Origin: Polysphondylium violaceum | Taxonomy: Eukaryota; Evosea; Eumycetozoa; Dictyosteliales; Dictyosteliaceae | Assembly (NCBI GenBank): GCA_000277445.1 | Contig: AJWJ01000067.1 | Location: forward strand, 1-64,000 | Reading direction: 5' to 3' | DNA length: 64,000 nt | In this document: one piece after another, positions 11,589-22,081 of the stretch | How positions within the stretch are numbered: position 1 is the stretch's first letter | Layout: the number at the start of each line of letters is the position of its first letter | Notes under the pieces: generated by a model | Seen by the model: the letters and a program-made list of their open reading frames with translations, nothing else | Told to the model about the DNA's origin: nothing | Databases searched by the model: none | Made by a program: the position numbers and the translations under genes

Positions 11589-12030
11589 TCAATTGGAATA
11601 TTTTTCGAAAATTAAAACTACTGGATCTAATATTTTTGGATAATTTGCATTTAAATCAAAAATAACACCAATCTTTTTACTTGTAAAAGCGTAACGATAG
11701 ATTTGATTGTTTTCCAATTGATTAATATATTTTGGCTCAATATTTTTGAATGCATCAGAATCAATCAGATTATCAATGGTTCTAATGTCATCTTCACTAA
11801 CCTTTCCTTTATGATTACTTTGGTCAAAATAAAAACCAGTGTTTACATCAATTTCCATACTCTTGTATTCTTCATTTACACCACCACTACGACTAATAAA
11901 GAATGTCTATTTAAATCGATAATTAATATTGGCTTTCGTTTATTCATTTTCATCATAGAGTACTTACATCACAAAAAATACATTGAGCAAATAATAAAAC
12001 TAAGAGAAAGTTTATGATAATATTTTTCAT
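11589..12030 (-). CDS. Small secreted protein, unknown function
   Basis: Two exons, 11968-12030 and 11589-11906, joined in phase 0 across a 61-bp GTAAGT...TAG intron, give 126 residues. Exon 1 is exactly a signal peptide (MKNIIINFLLVLLFAQCIFC). The mature part has no Cys and carries acidic and Asn-rich stretches (KVSEDDIRTIDNLIDSDAFK) and a short beta-rich end (KIGVIFDLNANYPKILDPVV). No domain recognised. It converges with the secreted gene ending at 11523, only 65 bp away. The long plus-strand frame 11703-12017 is its shadow. Confidence 0.75.
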
Positions 12031-12855
12031 TTTTGAAAATATAGCAACACAAATGACGTACACACACTAGAGATGATGATTAAAAAATTGATTTGTTGTA
12101 AAATATAGATATTAATAATGTTGTTGTATTTTAAGACAAAAAACAATGACAATATGCAATTGATATAAAAGAAATTGAATTTTTAATTCCGATTTATATG
12201 ATTTCAAAAATTGTAGAAGAATAACAAACTTGACCATGTAATTATTTAGTAATTGTTTTTATAAAAGTTTCGTAGAAAGATAAAGTTTAAGAACAGTGGG
12301 GTATGAATAAAGAGATTTAGTAGGTGTGGTTAGATAAAAAGTGTAGTTTAAGAGTTTACACACAAAACGAGCTGTCCATTTATCATTCACTAAGGGTCAT
12401 AAAGGGTGGAGTAGCAAGCATTAATATTCGGCCGAACTATCGATACACCCATTACTATCACTAAAAAGACGACACACGCTCACACACCACATTACCACTT
12501 TTATTCTCACCTACCCCATTTAAAAATAATTGTAACTTTAAAAATCTATTTCTCAATTGGAAATCAATTTATAAATAAATAAAAAAGTTGACAGTGTATT
12601 TATATTATATCTATTTATAAATAATCTTGACATTATGTTATCTTTCCTAATCTGGAGTTGGTAAAGTAAAACAAACAAATTTATTAAACTTTTTGAGACT
12701 TTTAATTTCTCGTTCCTACTACTATCTTTTCTTTTGGGAAAGAGTACTATATGTATGTCTGTCTCAAGGTATGATTTTGAAAAATGAATATTGTAAGTGT
12801 TGTTGTTGTTGCTGACATATCGAAAAAGAATATTAAATAAAACTTGACTTTAATA
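12031..12855. other. Intergenic region, nothing recognised
   Basis: 825 bp between two minus-strand secreted-protein genes. AT-rich, with a less AT-rich stretch at about 12360-12520 (CATTAATATTCGGCCGAAC) that has no open frame and no tRNA-like fold that I can see. It should contain the promoter of the upstream-facing gene at 12030. Confidence 0.5.
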
Positions 12856-13675
12856 TTAAATAGTTGTTGTGAAATTAAATAAACCGTATTTGTTATCCAA
12901 AACAGTTCCATAAGGACCCACTGAACCAATACCAATCGAGGGTGAAAAGCATGATGCTGGTTGAACATTGATAGTATTAAATACTTGAACTAAATTATCA
13001 ACAGCATCCCAGGCTAATGTTACACTATTGTTATTGTTATCGATTAATATATCTAATATATATCTAAATAAATACCACTACTACTTACTGAGGCTGAAAT
13101 TGATCAAATACATTGGGAGAACCATATTTTTGAATCATTGCAATCTTTTCAGATCTCAATGGTTCGGGTAAATCATAGACCCATTCAGGAATACTTTGGT
13201 TTGGTGTAATAAATTGATAGGTGTTATCCACAATAACGTCTGATAAAGTTTGTAAACAAGAGTTTAATTTAACATTCCACATACCGTATTGGCCGGTGAC
13301 ATTGATAAAGTTTAATTCAACATTACAATCTTGAGCTACCTGTTGTAATACTGGAAATACTTTTTCAATTCTTATTATTCTGTTAGTCATACAACACAAA
13401 CACTACATGATTAATAGTATTATTATAATAGATAAATACGATTGTTGAATATTTTGTACTTGATTCTCTTGGAAATCAGTTAAATAAAGAGTAATGTGTG
13501 GGAGTGATTCAGTTCCAAGGAAAACTTGGTTATTTGGTGCTAATTTGTTGACTTGTTGGTTATAATACACTGCCAAATCATAGGTAGCTTGGTCCAATTG
13601 TAAATGAATATCTAAAGAAATCGAGTTTACACTAGCAACCACTAGTATCAATAACAACAATGCTGTTTTAATCAT
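12856..13675 (-). CDS. Secreted 2H-phosphoesterase-like protein (LigT/cyclic phosphodiesterase superfamily)
   Basis: Three exons, 13440-13675, 13089-13379 and 12856-13024, with introns of 60 and 64 bp, give 231 residues. After a signal peptide (MIKTALLLLILVVASVNS) come a beta-strand plus SLPHITLYLTDF and, about 115 residues later, FQPHVTLAWDAV. These are the two H-x-T motifs that define the 2H superfamily, whose members open or hydrolyse 2',3'-cyclic phosphates or ligate RNA. The second motif is visible only after splicing: its His codon is split by the second intron (CA|T). Two Cys pairs are plausible in the secreted form (QDCNVELNF, NSCLQTLS). The superfamily assignment rests on the two motifs, their spacing and the flanking strands; the substrate is unknown. 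A secreted location is unusual for this superfamily. Confidence 0.72.
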
Positions 13676-13795
13676 TTTTATAAATCTATAATTTATTTAT
13701 ATATCTGTATCTAAGTGTGTTTAGATTAACATGTAAATCTAGCGAGGCGAAAAAATTACAAAAAAAGTAAAAAAATACGAAAAAAATCAAATATA

Positions 13796-14386
13796 TTAGT
13801 GTTTGGCTGGGGAGTCTCTTTTCCATCTGGAGCTGACGAGAGAGCAGTCAAATTTAGGTTTGCCCAGATGCACATTCACGCGGTTGTGGGCCCTGCACAG
13901 CCATTGGGCAAAGTCGTCCTGGCTCGACAACTCGGGTGGTGTGGTGTGGAGAATGTCTTGAAAGTCTTTGGCACACACATTGCATGGATACACCTTAGAA
14001 AAGCTGTGGAGAAATTCTTTCATCTCTTGCTTTTTACTCTCGTTGGGGTGGGTGGGATAGTAGGCAGCCATGGTGTGCAACAGGGTCCATCCCGAGTTAC
14101 CCAACTCTATAAAGTCGGGTGGTGGGGGCATGGGTTCCCAAAACTGATGTGACTCGTTCATGTCGATAGGAGGCGATGTCTCTGATATCATTGCAAACAT
14201 CTGGTTCTTTTTGTCTGTGACGCCCAACAGCGTGCATGTGCCGCAATCCTCTGCCTCCTCCTTGCTAAATAGATTCCCACTAAATGCACTCACATTACTA
14301 CTACTGCTACCACCACTATCGCCCCCCGACTTGGTAGATGAGGCAGCCTCTTTTCTAATACTCTCTATTTTACTACCTAAACCCAT
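13796..14386 (-). CDS. FAD-linked sulfhydryl oxidase of the Erv1/ALR family
   Basis: Single exon, 196 residues. The family passes electrons from thiols to FAD and on to cytochrome c or oxygen, driving disulfide formation in the mitochondrial intermembrane space (Erv1/ALR) or the secretory pathway (Erv2). Visible features are the active-site pair C135-x-x-C138 in YPCNVCAKDF, the structural pair C164/C181 in CRAHNRVNVHLGKPKFDC, the FAD-binding W-T-x-x-H element (GNSGWTLLHTMAAYYP), and an N-terminal shuttle-like CGTC at residues 48-51 after a Ser/Gly-rich leader. There is no hydrophobic signal peptide, which favours the mitochondrial Erv1 role. Local base composition is richer in GC than the neighbours. 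Confidence 0.93.
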   Translation of the reverse strand: MGLGSKIESIRKEAASSTKSGGDSGGSSSSNVSAFSGNLFSKEEAEDCGTCTLLGVTDKKNQMFAMISETSPPIDMNESHQFWEPMPPPPDFIELGNSGWTLLHTMAAYYPTHPNESKKQEMKEFLHSFSKVYPCNVCAKDFQDILHTTPPELSSQDDFAQWLCRAHNRVNVHLGKPKFDCSLVSSRWKRDSPAKH

Positions 14387-15248
14387 ACTTTCCTCTCTAT
14401 CTGTGTATATATCTAAATGATTGATTTATTTCTTCAATTTACTTTTTAAAGTCCAAAAAAAAAAATGATGAGGGGATGATTTGTTGTGTTTTTTTTTTTT
14501 GAATTTTTTAATTTTTGAAGAGAAACAAACAGATAAATTTATCCTTTCCTTATCTCATGATTGTACAACTTTATAATTTCTCTTTCAAAATGTTCAACCA
14601 TTTTAAATTAAACATAAAGTATTGAGCAACAATTGTGTATCTTGGATAATATTAAAAAGATAGGAGTTCATCAAAAATTACCTATGTGTCATGGATCATA
14701 GAAGCGCATGTCATTGTATCGAACTCGTGTATAAAAAACAAACATTTGTTCAAAAATGGACAAAAAAAGAAAAAAAAAAATCGCGTTTTGCTTCATCATG
14801 TGTGATAAAATTTTAAAAAAAAACAATTTAATTATTTAAAAATAATTAAAATAAAAAATCTTATTTATATAAGGTAGGTTGCTTCGACCTAAATTTGAAA
14901 AGAATTTGTACTTTTTATTTTTTTATTTTTTTCCACCAAATTGACACATCCTGGCTTGTAATATAATAGACAGAGAGAGATATTTGTTTCCAACTATCGA
15001 GTTTTCTCTGCGTGTGTAATTGTGTGTCAAAAAAGAACTAAAATAGACAAATTTTAGAGGGTGTGAAAATTTAACAATAATTGTGTGGTGTGTGCGTTTT
15101 CGTGTTTGTGTTTTTGTTTAAAATAGATAGTAACAGTAGCAGCAGTGTTATAGAGAATAACAATAGTATTAATAGTAGTAGTAATAGTAGCGGTGATATT
15201 TATATCGATTTATTGTTATTTATCATTATTATTCTGTTAAATTCAATC
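14387..15248. other. Divergent promoter region between Erv1-like and sphingosine kinase genes
   Basis: 862 bp with A/T runs at 14457-14464 and 14491-14500 and AT-rich sequence at 14800-14930. It contains the 5' leaders of both divergent genes. In-frame codons upstream of the kinase start (from 15081) are open but mostly low-complexity and hydrophobic; I treat them as leader. No RNA gene recognised. Confidence 0.5.
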
Positions 15249-17118
15249 ATGGCAACCAATTATATCATAAACTATGATAACAGCGAGAACAACGGCATCG
15301 CCAGCAACAACAGTGCAAACACTAGCACGAGTGGCGATGGCAGCGGTCATAGTTTAAATAGTTTGAAACCAACAGGCGATAAAGAGTTCTTGCACAACGT
15401 GGACAACGAGTCTGTGTTGTACGAGAATAGAGATGCAGAGTATAAAAAGAAATCATGTTCACTCATAATAAAGAAATCGACATTGATCATTAAATACAAT
15501 GATCCCAAATCAACGTTTACAAAGTATCTCGTGTCTGACACCATTGTGGGCACAAGTGTAAACGATAGAAAACTCATTCTCTCTGCTTGTGTCATGAAGT
15601 CCAAAGACAATGACAACGAAGTTAGAGTAAAGAAACATTTTAGCTTTTATTTTAAATCGGCTCAAGAGTGTTTGGATTATTCAAATGCTATTGAACAGTA
15701 TTTCATGGACACTTTACCAAGTATGTAGTAGTTGTTGTCATAGTCATACATAGTTAGGTATTAATTTAACAATAATAATAATAATAATAGGAGGTAATCC
15801 AAAAAATAGAAAGATTAGAGTCATTATTAATCCAAAGTCTGGAAAGAAAGCATCAGAGAGTATATTTAAAGATCTTGAATCATTGTTTAGAGATGCCAAG
15901 ATGGAGGTAAAGAAAACCATTACCAAAGGACCCAATCATGCCAAACAGATTGGATTCAAGTTTAATTACAAAAAGTATGATACTATAGTGTTTATTAGCG
16001 GTGATGGATTGTTTCACGAGTTTATCAATGGTTTGTTGGCCAGAGACGATTATGAGGAGGCTAGAAAGGTGCCATTGTCATTGATCCCCGCTGGTACAGG
16101 AAATGGTATTGCATGTTCGATTGGATTGGCAGATCCCATGACCTCAGCTTTGGCAATCATTAGAGGATTTAGTAAGCCTTTGGACGTCAGTATCATTCAA
16201 CAGGGCGATCAAAAGTGGTGTTCTATTTTATCGCTTACCTGGGGTTTGGTCAGTGATGTTGATATCGAGTCTGAGAAGTACCGTTATCTGGGCGCCCTTC
16301 GTCTCACCGTTGGTGCAGCCATAAGAATCCTCATGCTCAGAATATATAAAGGCAAACTCATCTTTCTTCCAGCTGTCGACGCCCCCAAAGATGATATGTC
16401 CAAGATTCCAAAATGTACCTTTGAATGTGATATCTGCAACAGCGATTCCTCTATCGATACCATTGGCAACATTTTGTCGGCCTCTTCTGATAAAGTCAAA
16501 TTAAACTCTTCTGGCATTCTCAGTCAAAGTGGGAGATTGACTACGACCACCACCACTACAACAACAACCACCACAACTACAAGTTTAAATAATAGTATGA
16601 ATAATGACAACACTAATGAAGCCCAACAAACATCGTCTTCATCTTCAGCCGCCGAGGGAATCAATCCAAACTCCAAGACAACAGAGATTCAAGTGCCGTT
16701 GACTAAAATCCCAACACCAAATATATTGGAGCTCAGTGAACAACAACTCACAGAAATGGGCTACAAGATATTGGATGGCGAGTTTATTGGTATTGTTGCA
16801 AGTACAGTATCACATTTGGCCTCTGACTTTATCGCCTCACCAACAGCCCATCTCAACGACGGCCTCATCGATTTGGTCATGATTAGACCCAATGCCAAGT
16901 TTAGCAAGACTCAGCTCCTCAGCGTCTTGACAGAGTCATCCACTGGTGAACATTTGAAAAGTGATTTGATCGAACATTATAAAGTAAGTTCTTTGATTTT
17001 AGAACCCGGAAAAGAAAAAGAAGGTATTATTGCTGTCGACGGTGAAAAAATTACCTATGGTCGAACCTCTATGCAATGTCAACGAGGCTGTATTAATCTT
17101 ATTTGTAAATCCATTTAA
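15249..17118 (+). CDS. Sphingosine kinase (diacylglycerol-kinase-like catalytic domain)
   Basis: Two exons, 15249-15720 and 15791-17118, across a 70-bp intron, give 599 residues. It phosphorylates sphingoid bases with ATP. An N-terminal PH-like region (about 50-157, [19 protein letters not shown] to the [10 protein letters not shown] helix) precedes the DAGK catalytic domain: [11 protein letters not shown], nucleotide-binding [14 protein letters not shown] (S226-G-D228-G), PAGTGNG at 256-262 and the C-terminal VDGEK (D574-G-E). A Thr-run insertion (about 400-420, after SQSGRLTTT) splits the domain as in other dictyostelid kinases. The usual SGDGLMHE and G-S/T-x-N-A positions are slightly varied (F after GDGL, G after GN). 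I chose the ATG at 15249 because upstream in-frame sequence is low-complexity; a start at 15081 (TTG/GTG-rich leader) is less likely. Confidence 0.92.
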
Positions 17119-17361
17119 ATGATATCATATTTATTACAACAATAATAATAAATAATAAAAAATACTATAAACACACACTCTCGATTACATTCAAATAAAA
17201 TTTATTTAGCCGCGCCCCAGGTATAAAAATTGATTGTAATTATTTTCAAACCCCGATATTTTAGTTTTTTTAAAATAATTAGGAACCAACCGATTTTTTA
17301 AAAAAAAAAGTCCGACCCATTTTGGCACTCGCGAAAATAGGACTATGATCTCTTTGATGGA

Positions 17362-18879
17362 ATGATAAAAAGAATGCTTACAAAGTTATATAAAAGAAAA
17401 AGTATCTTTGTGCTCATCATTCTTTTATTAATATCTTTGACCTTATTCTTTTCTCCCTCATTAAATACAGTTCATCAAGTTGATACACAAATACATCATA
17501 CTCATTATCAACCTCAACAACAACAAAATAATAATAATAATCAAAATGAAAATAATGATATTGAAAAGAATGATAATAGTAATGATAAATATATAAATAT
17601 TGAGCAGGATGAAACTAAAAAAGAAGAAAAAGTAATCAGTAAAGAAGAGAAGAAACAAGAAGAAGAGGAAGAAGTAGAAGAAGGAATAATACCTTTTGAA
17701 ACAACAACAATAATTGAACAAGATATATTTTTTAGATTACAAACTTCAGAGGAAGAAAAATTATTTAATCAATCTGAACCAATTTATAGAGATATATTAT
17801 TGTTGGATAGAACATTTTATGGAAATGATAAATCATTGGATAGTTGCAGAAATTTAAATTGTAGAATCATTAGAGATAGGGATAAAATAAGTACAAGTTC
17901 AGCGGTGGTGTTTTATGTACCAACTGCTCGAAGAAATAAACATCCTGATCCTTTGGTAAAGCATTTTAATAATCAAATCTATGTTGCTGTGTCGATGGAG
18001 GCACCTTCCTATTATCCAAAAATAGCTGAACTACCCATTGGCTTTAATCTAACTTTTGGCTATTCTTATAGTTTGAGCCAGAGTCATAGTAATTATCAGT
18101 ATTTACCTTATGGTCCCGTGTCATCCACTTTTAGTAAATGGTATCCAAATAACAAATTCCCCTCTATTCCATTGTCTGAGCAAGAGTTTGATAAACTAAC
18201 GGCACCCAGACCAAACCATATCATGTTTATCTCTTCCAATTGTAATGATAAAATTGGTCGTATTCCCATAGCAAGGAAAATAATGCGGGTGATGAGGGGT
18301 CGCGATTTGGGTATTAACAAACCTTCTCTCCGACTTCACTCTTTTGGTCAATGTCTCACTACCAGGTCCATCTCTGAAAAAGACACTGTCAAGAAAAAGT
18401 CTAAGCAAAAGTTGTTTTTGTTGAAAAACTATAATTTTGTGTTGGCCATAGAGAACTCCGAGTGTCCCGACTACGTGACGGAAAAGCTCTGGCAGCCACT
18501 ATCGACCGGCACCATTCCAGTCTATTTGGGCGCGCCAAACATTGACAAATATCTGCCGCATCCGAAGTCCATCATCAATATCCGCGACTTTGAGTCTGTG
18601 GCCCACCTCATCGACTATCTCGAGCTCGTAGCCACCAACCACACACAACGACTGGAACATCTCGAGTGGATGAGACAGCCCCTCTCGCCGCAATTCCAGC
18701 AACTATTAAATGCCTCTCAACTCAACTCGGCCAACAACCTCTATTGCAATATATGCAAAGCGGTTCAAAACGTAGAGAATGGCATCAGATATTCTGATCC
18801 ACCTACATCCTTTGAATCGTGTAAATCTACCCCCTACCATTTCCCCCTAATAAAAAGAAAAAGAAAAACTATTTCTTAA
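17362..18879 (+). CDS. GT10 alpha-1,3-fucosyltransferase (Golgi type II)
   Basis: Single exon, 505 residues. A short basic cytosolic tail is followed by a signal anchor (about 14-33, IFVLIILLLISLTLFF), then a Gln/Asn/Glu-rich stem (about 50-115) and the catalytic domain. The donor-binding region NYNFVLAIENSECPDYVTEK begins at residue 356 and continues LWQPLSTGTIPVYLGAPN, the hallmark of GDP-fucose-using GT10 enzymes. The enzyme transfers fucose to N-glycans or other acceptors in the Golgi. Four Cys at the C-terminal end (YCNICKAV, FESCKS and upstream) may form the conserved CXXC pair. The 5' half is AT-rich and the 3' part (18430-18750) is clearly GC-richer, with codons such as CTC, GCC and ACC. 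Confidence 0.93.
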   Translation: MIKRMLTKLYKRKSIFVLIILLLISLTLFFSPSLNTVHQVDTQIHHTHYQPQQQQNNNNNQNENNDIEKNDNSNDKYINIEQDETKKEEKVISKEEKKQEEEEEVEEGIIPFETTTIIEQDIFFRLQTSEEEKLFNQSEPIYRDILLLDRTFYGNDKSLDSCRNLNCRIIRDRDKISTSSAVVFYVPTARRNKHPDPLVKHFNNQIYVAVSMEAPSYYPKIAELPIGFNLTFGYSYSLSQSHSNYQYLPYGPVSSTFSKWYPNNKFPSIPLSEQEFDKLTAPRPNHIMFISSNCNDKIGRIPIARKIMRVMRGRDLGINKPSLRLHSFGQCLTTRSISEKDTVKKKSKQKLFLLKNYNFVLAIENSECPDYVTEKLWQPLSTGTIPVYLGAPNIDKYLPHPKSIINIRDFESVAHLIDYLELVATNHTQRLEHLEWMRQPLSPQFQQLLNASQLNSANNLYCNICKAVQNVENGIRYSDPPTSFESCKSTPYHFPLIKRKRKTIS

Positions 18880-19049
18880 TCCACCCAGTTCACACCTCTA
18901 TCGTTTTTTATCTTTTCTTGATCACCCCAATTATTTTAAACATAAATTCTGCAGAATTTTATTTTTTTAATTAATTTTTTTAATTTAAAGATTTTTTTTT
19001 TTCCCTATTATATCTTGCATTGCAATGCATTTTTTATAATCTCTGAAAA

Positions 19050-21759
19050 ATGGTGTTAATAACAGTAATAATAACAATAGTAGTCATAGTTATATTGAAA
19101 AAGATTATATACAGAGATAATAATAATAATAATAATAGTGATAATAATAATAATGAACAACAGCAACAAGAATTAAATTCATCACTTAGGAATAGTGATA
19201 GGAATAATAATAATATCAACAATAGTGATAATAGTACTAGTGATATAGAAAACAATAAAGAATATATTGAATTTTTAAATAAATATTCAAAAAACAATGA
19301 ATATGGATATAATAATAGAATAAATACAGAGATTAGAACAAAGAATGAGGATCAGTTTCCAAAGCTAAAAGATATGGTCTACTTGGATCACACTGCATCA
19401 ACTCTTTATTCAAAAGATCAAGTAGCTAAATTCTCGAATGATTTATTAAATAACTTGTATTCTAATCCTCGTATGTTGTTGTTATTTTAGTCCTGGTAAT
19501 ATAATAGTGGTATATTAATATAGAGATAAATATATATATATAGATAGTGTCAATAGTGTTGGTATTAAAACAAAAGAATCTGTAGATTCAATTAGAGATA
19601 CAATATTGTCCTTTTTTAATGCACCTTATAAAGGGTATCATGTGATCTTTACTAGTGGTGCTACAGATAGTTTGAAAAAGATTGGAGAGTATTTCCCTTG
19701 GACTCAAAACAGTAGATTCTATTATAGCATGGAGTCACACAACTCTGTATTAGGTATTAGAGAGTATGCCACACTCAAGGGTGCAACCTTCTTTTCCATT
19801 CCATCATTTTATCTTAAATCCACACAGGAACATCACAGGATCGTACAGGATTTAATCAACTTTGAACAACAGAATAAAGTAGACGCCGACAAGGAGGAAT
19901 ACAGTCTATTCTCGTTGCCTGCGCAATGCAACTATGGTGGCACAAAGTATCCTTTGGACATTGTAAATAGAATACAGAAAAAGAGTTCCAATATAAAGGT
20001 GTTGATTGACGCGGCGAGCTTAGTGGGCACAAGTCCTCTGGATCTCAGCAAGTATCCTGCAGACTATATCGTAGTTTCGTTTTACAAGATGTTTGGGTTC
20101 CCCACAGGCATTGGCGCGCTATTGGTCAAGAACAACAACTCGTCCGATACCATTCTCCACAAAGCATACTTTAGCGGAGGCACAGTCAATGCCTCTCTGG
20201 CACAGGAACAGTTTCACATCAATAGGGAAAACTTTACTCAGCGCTATGAGGACGGCACTATCAACTACTTGAACATCATTGGCATGAAGTATGGCTTTGA
20301 GATTATCAACCAGCTGGGCATCGAAAACATAAGCACCCATACATTTGCCCTGATACGGTACCTCCGCGACCAACTGGTCCATCTGGTGCACTCTAACGGT
20401 GCCCCCATGGTATCCATCCATGCCGACAGCCATTTTGCAGACATCAAGACCCAGGGCGCCGTGCTCAATTTCAATGTGCTAGGCACAAACGGCGAGGCAA
20501 TAGGATACAGCGAAGTCGACAAGTTGGCCTCGCTAAACAACATATTCATTCGCTCGGGATGCTTTTGCAATCCTGGTGCATGTCACAAATACTTGAATCT
20601 CTCCAAAAGGGACATCGAGGAGCAGATCAAAGAAGGGCATGTCTGCTGGGACGACAAGGACATCATCAATGGAAAGGTCACGGGATCACTCCGTGTGTCG
20701 TTAGGCTACATGAGTAACTTTCAAGATATTCAACAGTTTATTCAATTTATTAAAACCAATTTCAAAGACGAGCACACCAAGCAATCCACCGCCATTGACA
20801 GTAGCGTAAACAGCACGTGTTTGGGCAGCATCGAAGGACCCGACAACGATATCATTCTCTCAGAGATCTATGTGTATCCCGTGAAATCATGCTCTGGCTT
20901 CTCTGTCGAGAAGTGGGAACTGGTCCCATCGGGTTTGAAATACGACAGAGAATGGACCATCATTGACCAAACTGGCGTGTACATCAATCAGAAAAAGATG
21001 CCACTCCTCTCGCAAATCCAATGCAGCATCCAAGACAATCATCTTGCACTTCAAGCACCCGAGATGGACATCTTGCAAATACCCCTCGACTACTATCCTC
21101 AATCTGATTTTGATCAAATTCAAGTATGTGGCGACAAAGTCGATGGTCTACTCTATGGCTCCAAAGATGTGACCCTCTGTGGCGATGTATCCAAATGGCT
21201 GTATAACTTCACTGGTCGTGTATGTCATCTCGTTAGAAAAGCACCCTCATCTCATAGATATTCCAAATTATTAAACAACGTTCAAAACAATAGTAGTCAT
21301 GGTGAAAAGAAAGATGAAATATCCTTTGCCAATGAATCGCCCTATTTGCTAATCAATTTGAATAGTGTGAATGATTTAAAGGAAAAGATTTACAAAGAAA
21401 ATCCAAACACCGAAAAAAGCGAATGGGATTGGATCACAAAACATAGTTTTAGAGCCAACTTTATTATCAAGGGTTTAGAGCCCTACAAAGAAGATGAATT
21501 TCCTGATTTTCAAATGGGAAATAATCCATACATTTGTTTTTCGAGAATGGGCGACTGCAACCGTTGTAAAATGGTTTGCATCAACCAAGCAATGGGTATT
21601 GAAGAAAGAGAGCCTCTCTCTACCCTCGCCACCTACAGACGTTCTCACGGCAAAATTATATTTGGCCAACACATTCAAATGAAATCCATGGCGGTCGAAA
21701 ACAACAACGACTCTCCCATCATCATAGAAGCCCCTAGTTCAATTTTATTTTTAAATTAA
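19050..21759 (+). CDS. mocos: Molybdenum cofactor sulfurase with N-terminal hydrophobic segment
   Basis: Two exons, 19050-19470 and 19544-21759, across a 73-bp intron, give 878 residues. The enzyme takes sulfur from cysteine and places it on the molybdenum cofactor of xanthine dehydrogenase and aldehyde oxidase. The NifS-like domain shows [26 protein letters not shown], the PLP lysine K322 in [17 protein letters not shown], and the persulfide-site element GCFCNPGAC (C480, C482). The C-terminal MOSC part has [14 protein letters not shown] (about 585) and [13 protein letters not shown]. Odd: it starts with about 20 hydrophobic residues ([16 protein letters not shown]) followed by KK, then an Asn/Gln-rich linker to residue 75. 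Typical MOCOS is soluble. A start downstream of this segment is not available before the NifS domain. Confidence 0.94.
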
Positions 21760-22081
21760 ATAAATTGTTTATGTATCTATAATAGATATAGCTCAAGATC
21801 CAAAATATCACCCCAGTTGTATTTCATGTTTATACCAGTGGGGTGGGAGAGATAGAATATTTTGGTTGTTGGGAGTTTTCCAATGAAATTTGAAAATGAA
21901 GATATTTTTTTTCATTTGAAAAAATTTAAAGATTTTTTTGTTTTTAAAAAAAAATAATTTTAAAAAACAGTTCGGGGGTGGGTGAAAATAAAGAAAGTTG
22001 TCCTTTTGTTTTTTATAAAAAGTTTTTTAAGTGTGACACATCATTCTTAGGAGAAGGAAATTAACATATATAGAAAAAGAA
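21760..22081. other. Spacer, nothing recognised
   Basis: AT-rich 322-bp spacer between two plus-strand genes. Poly-T and poly-A runs at 21906-21960. No coding or RNA feature. Confidence 0.5.

Noticed and set aside
14860-14900. Possible tRNA-like TTCGACC loop
   Set aside because: No acceptor stem or anticodon arm can be formed around it.
15081-15248. Upstream start for sphingosine kinase
   Set aside because: Open frame but composed of Ser/Asn runs and a hydrophobic stretch; the ATG at 15249 has better context and the family does not need the extension.
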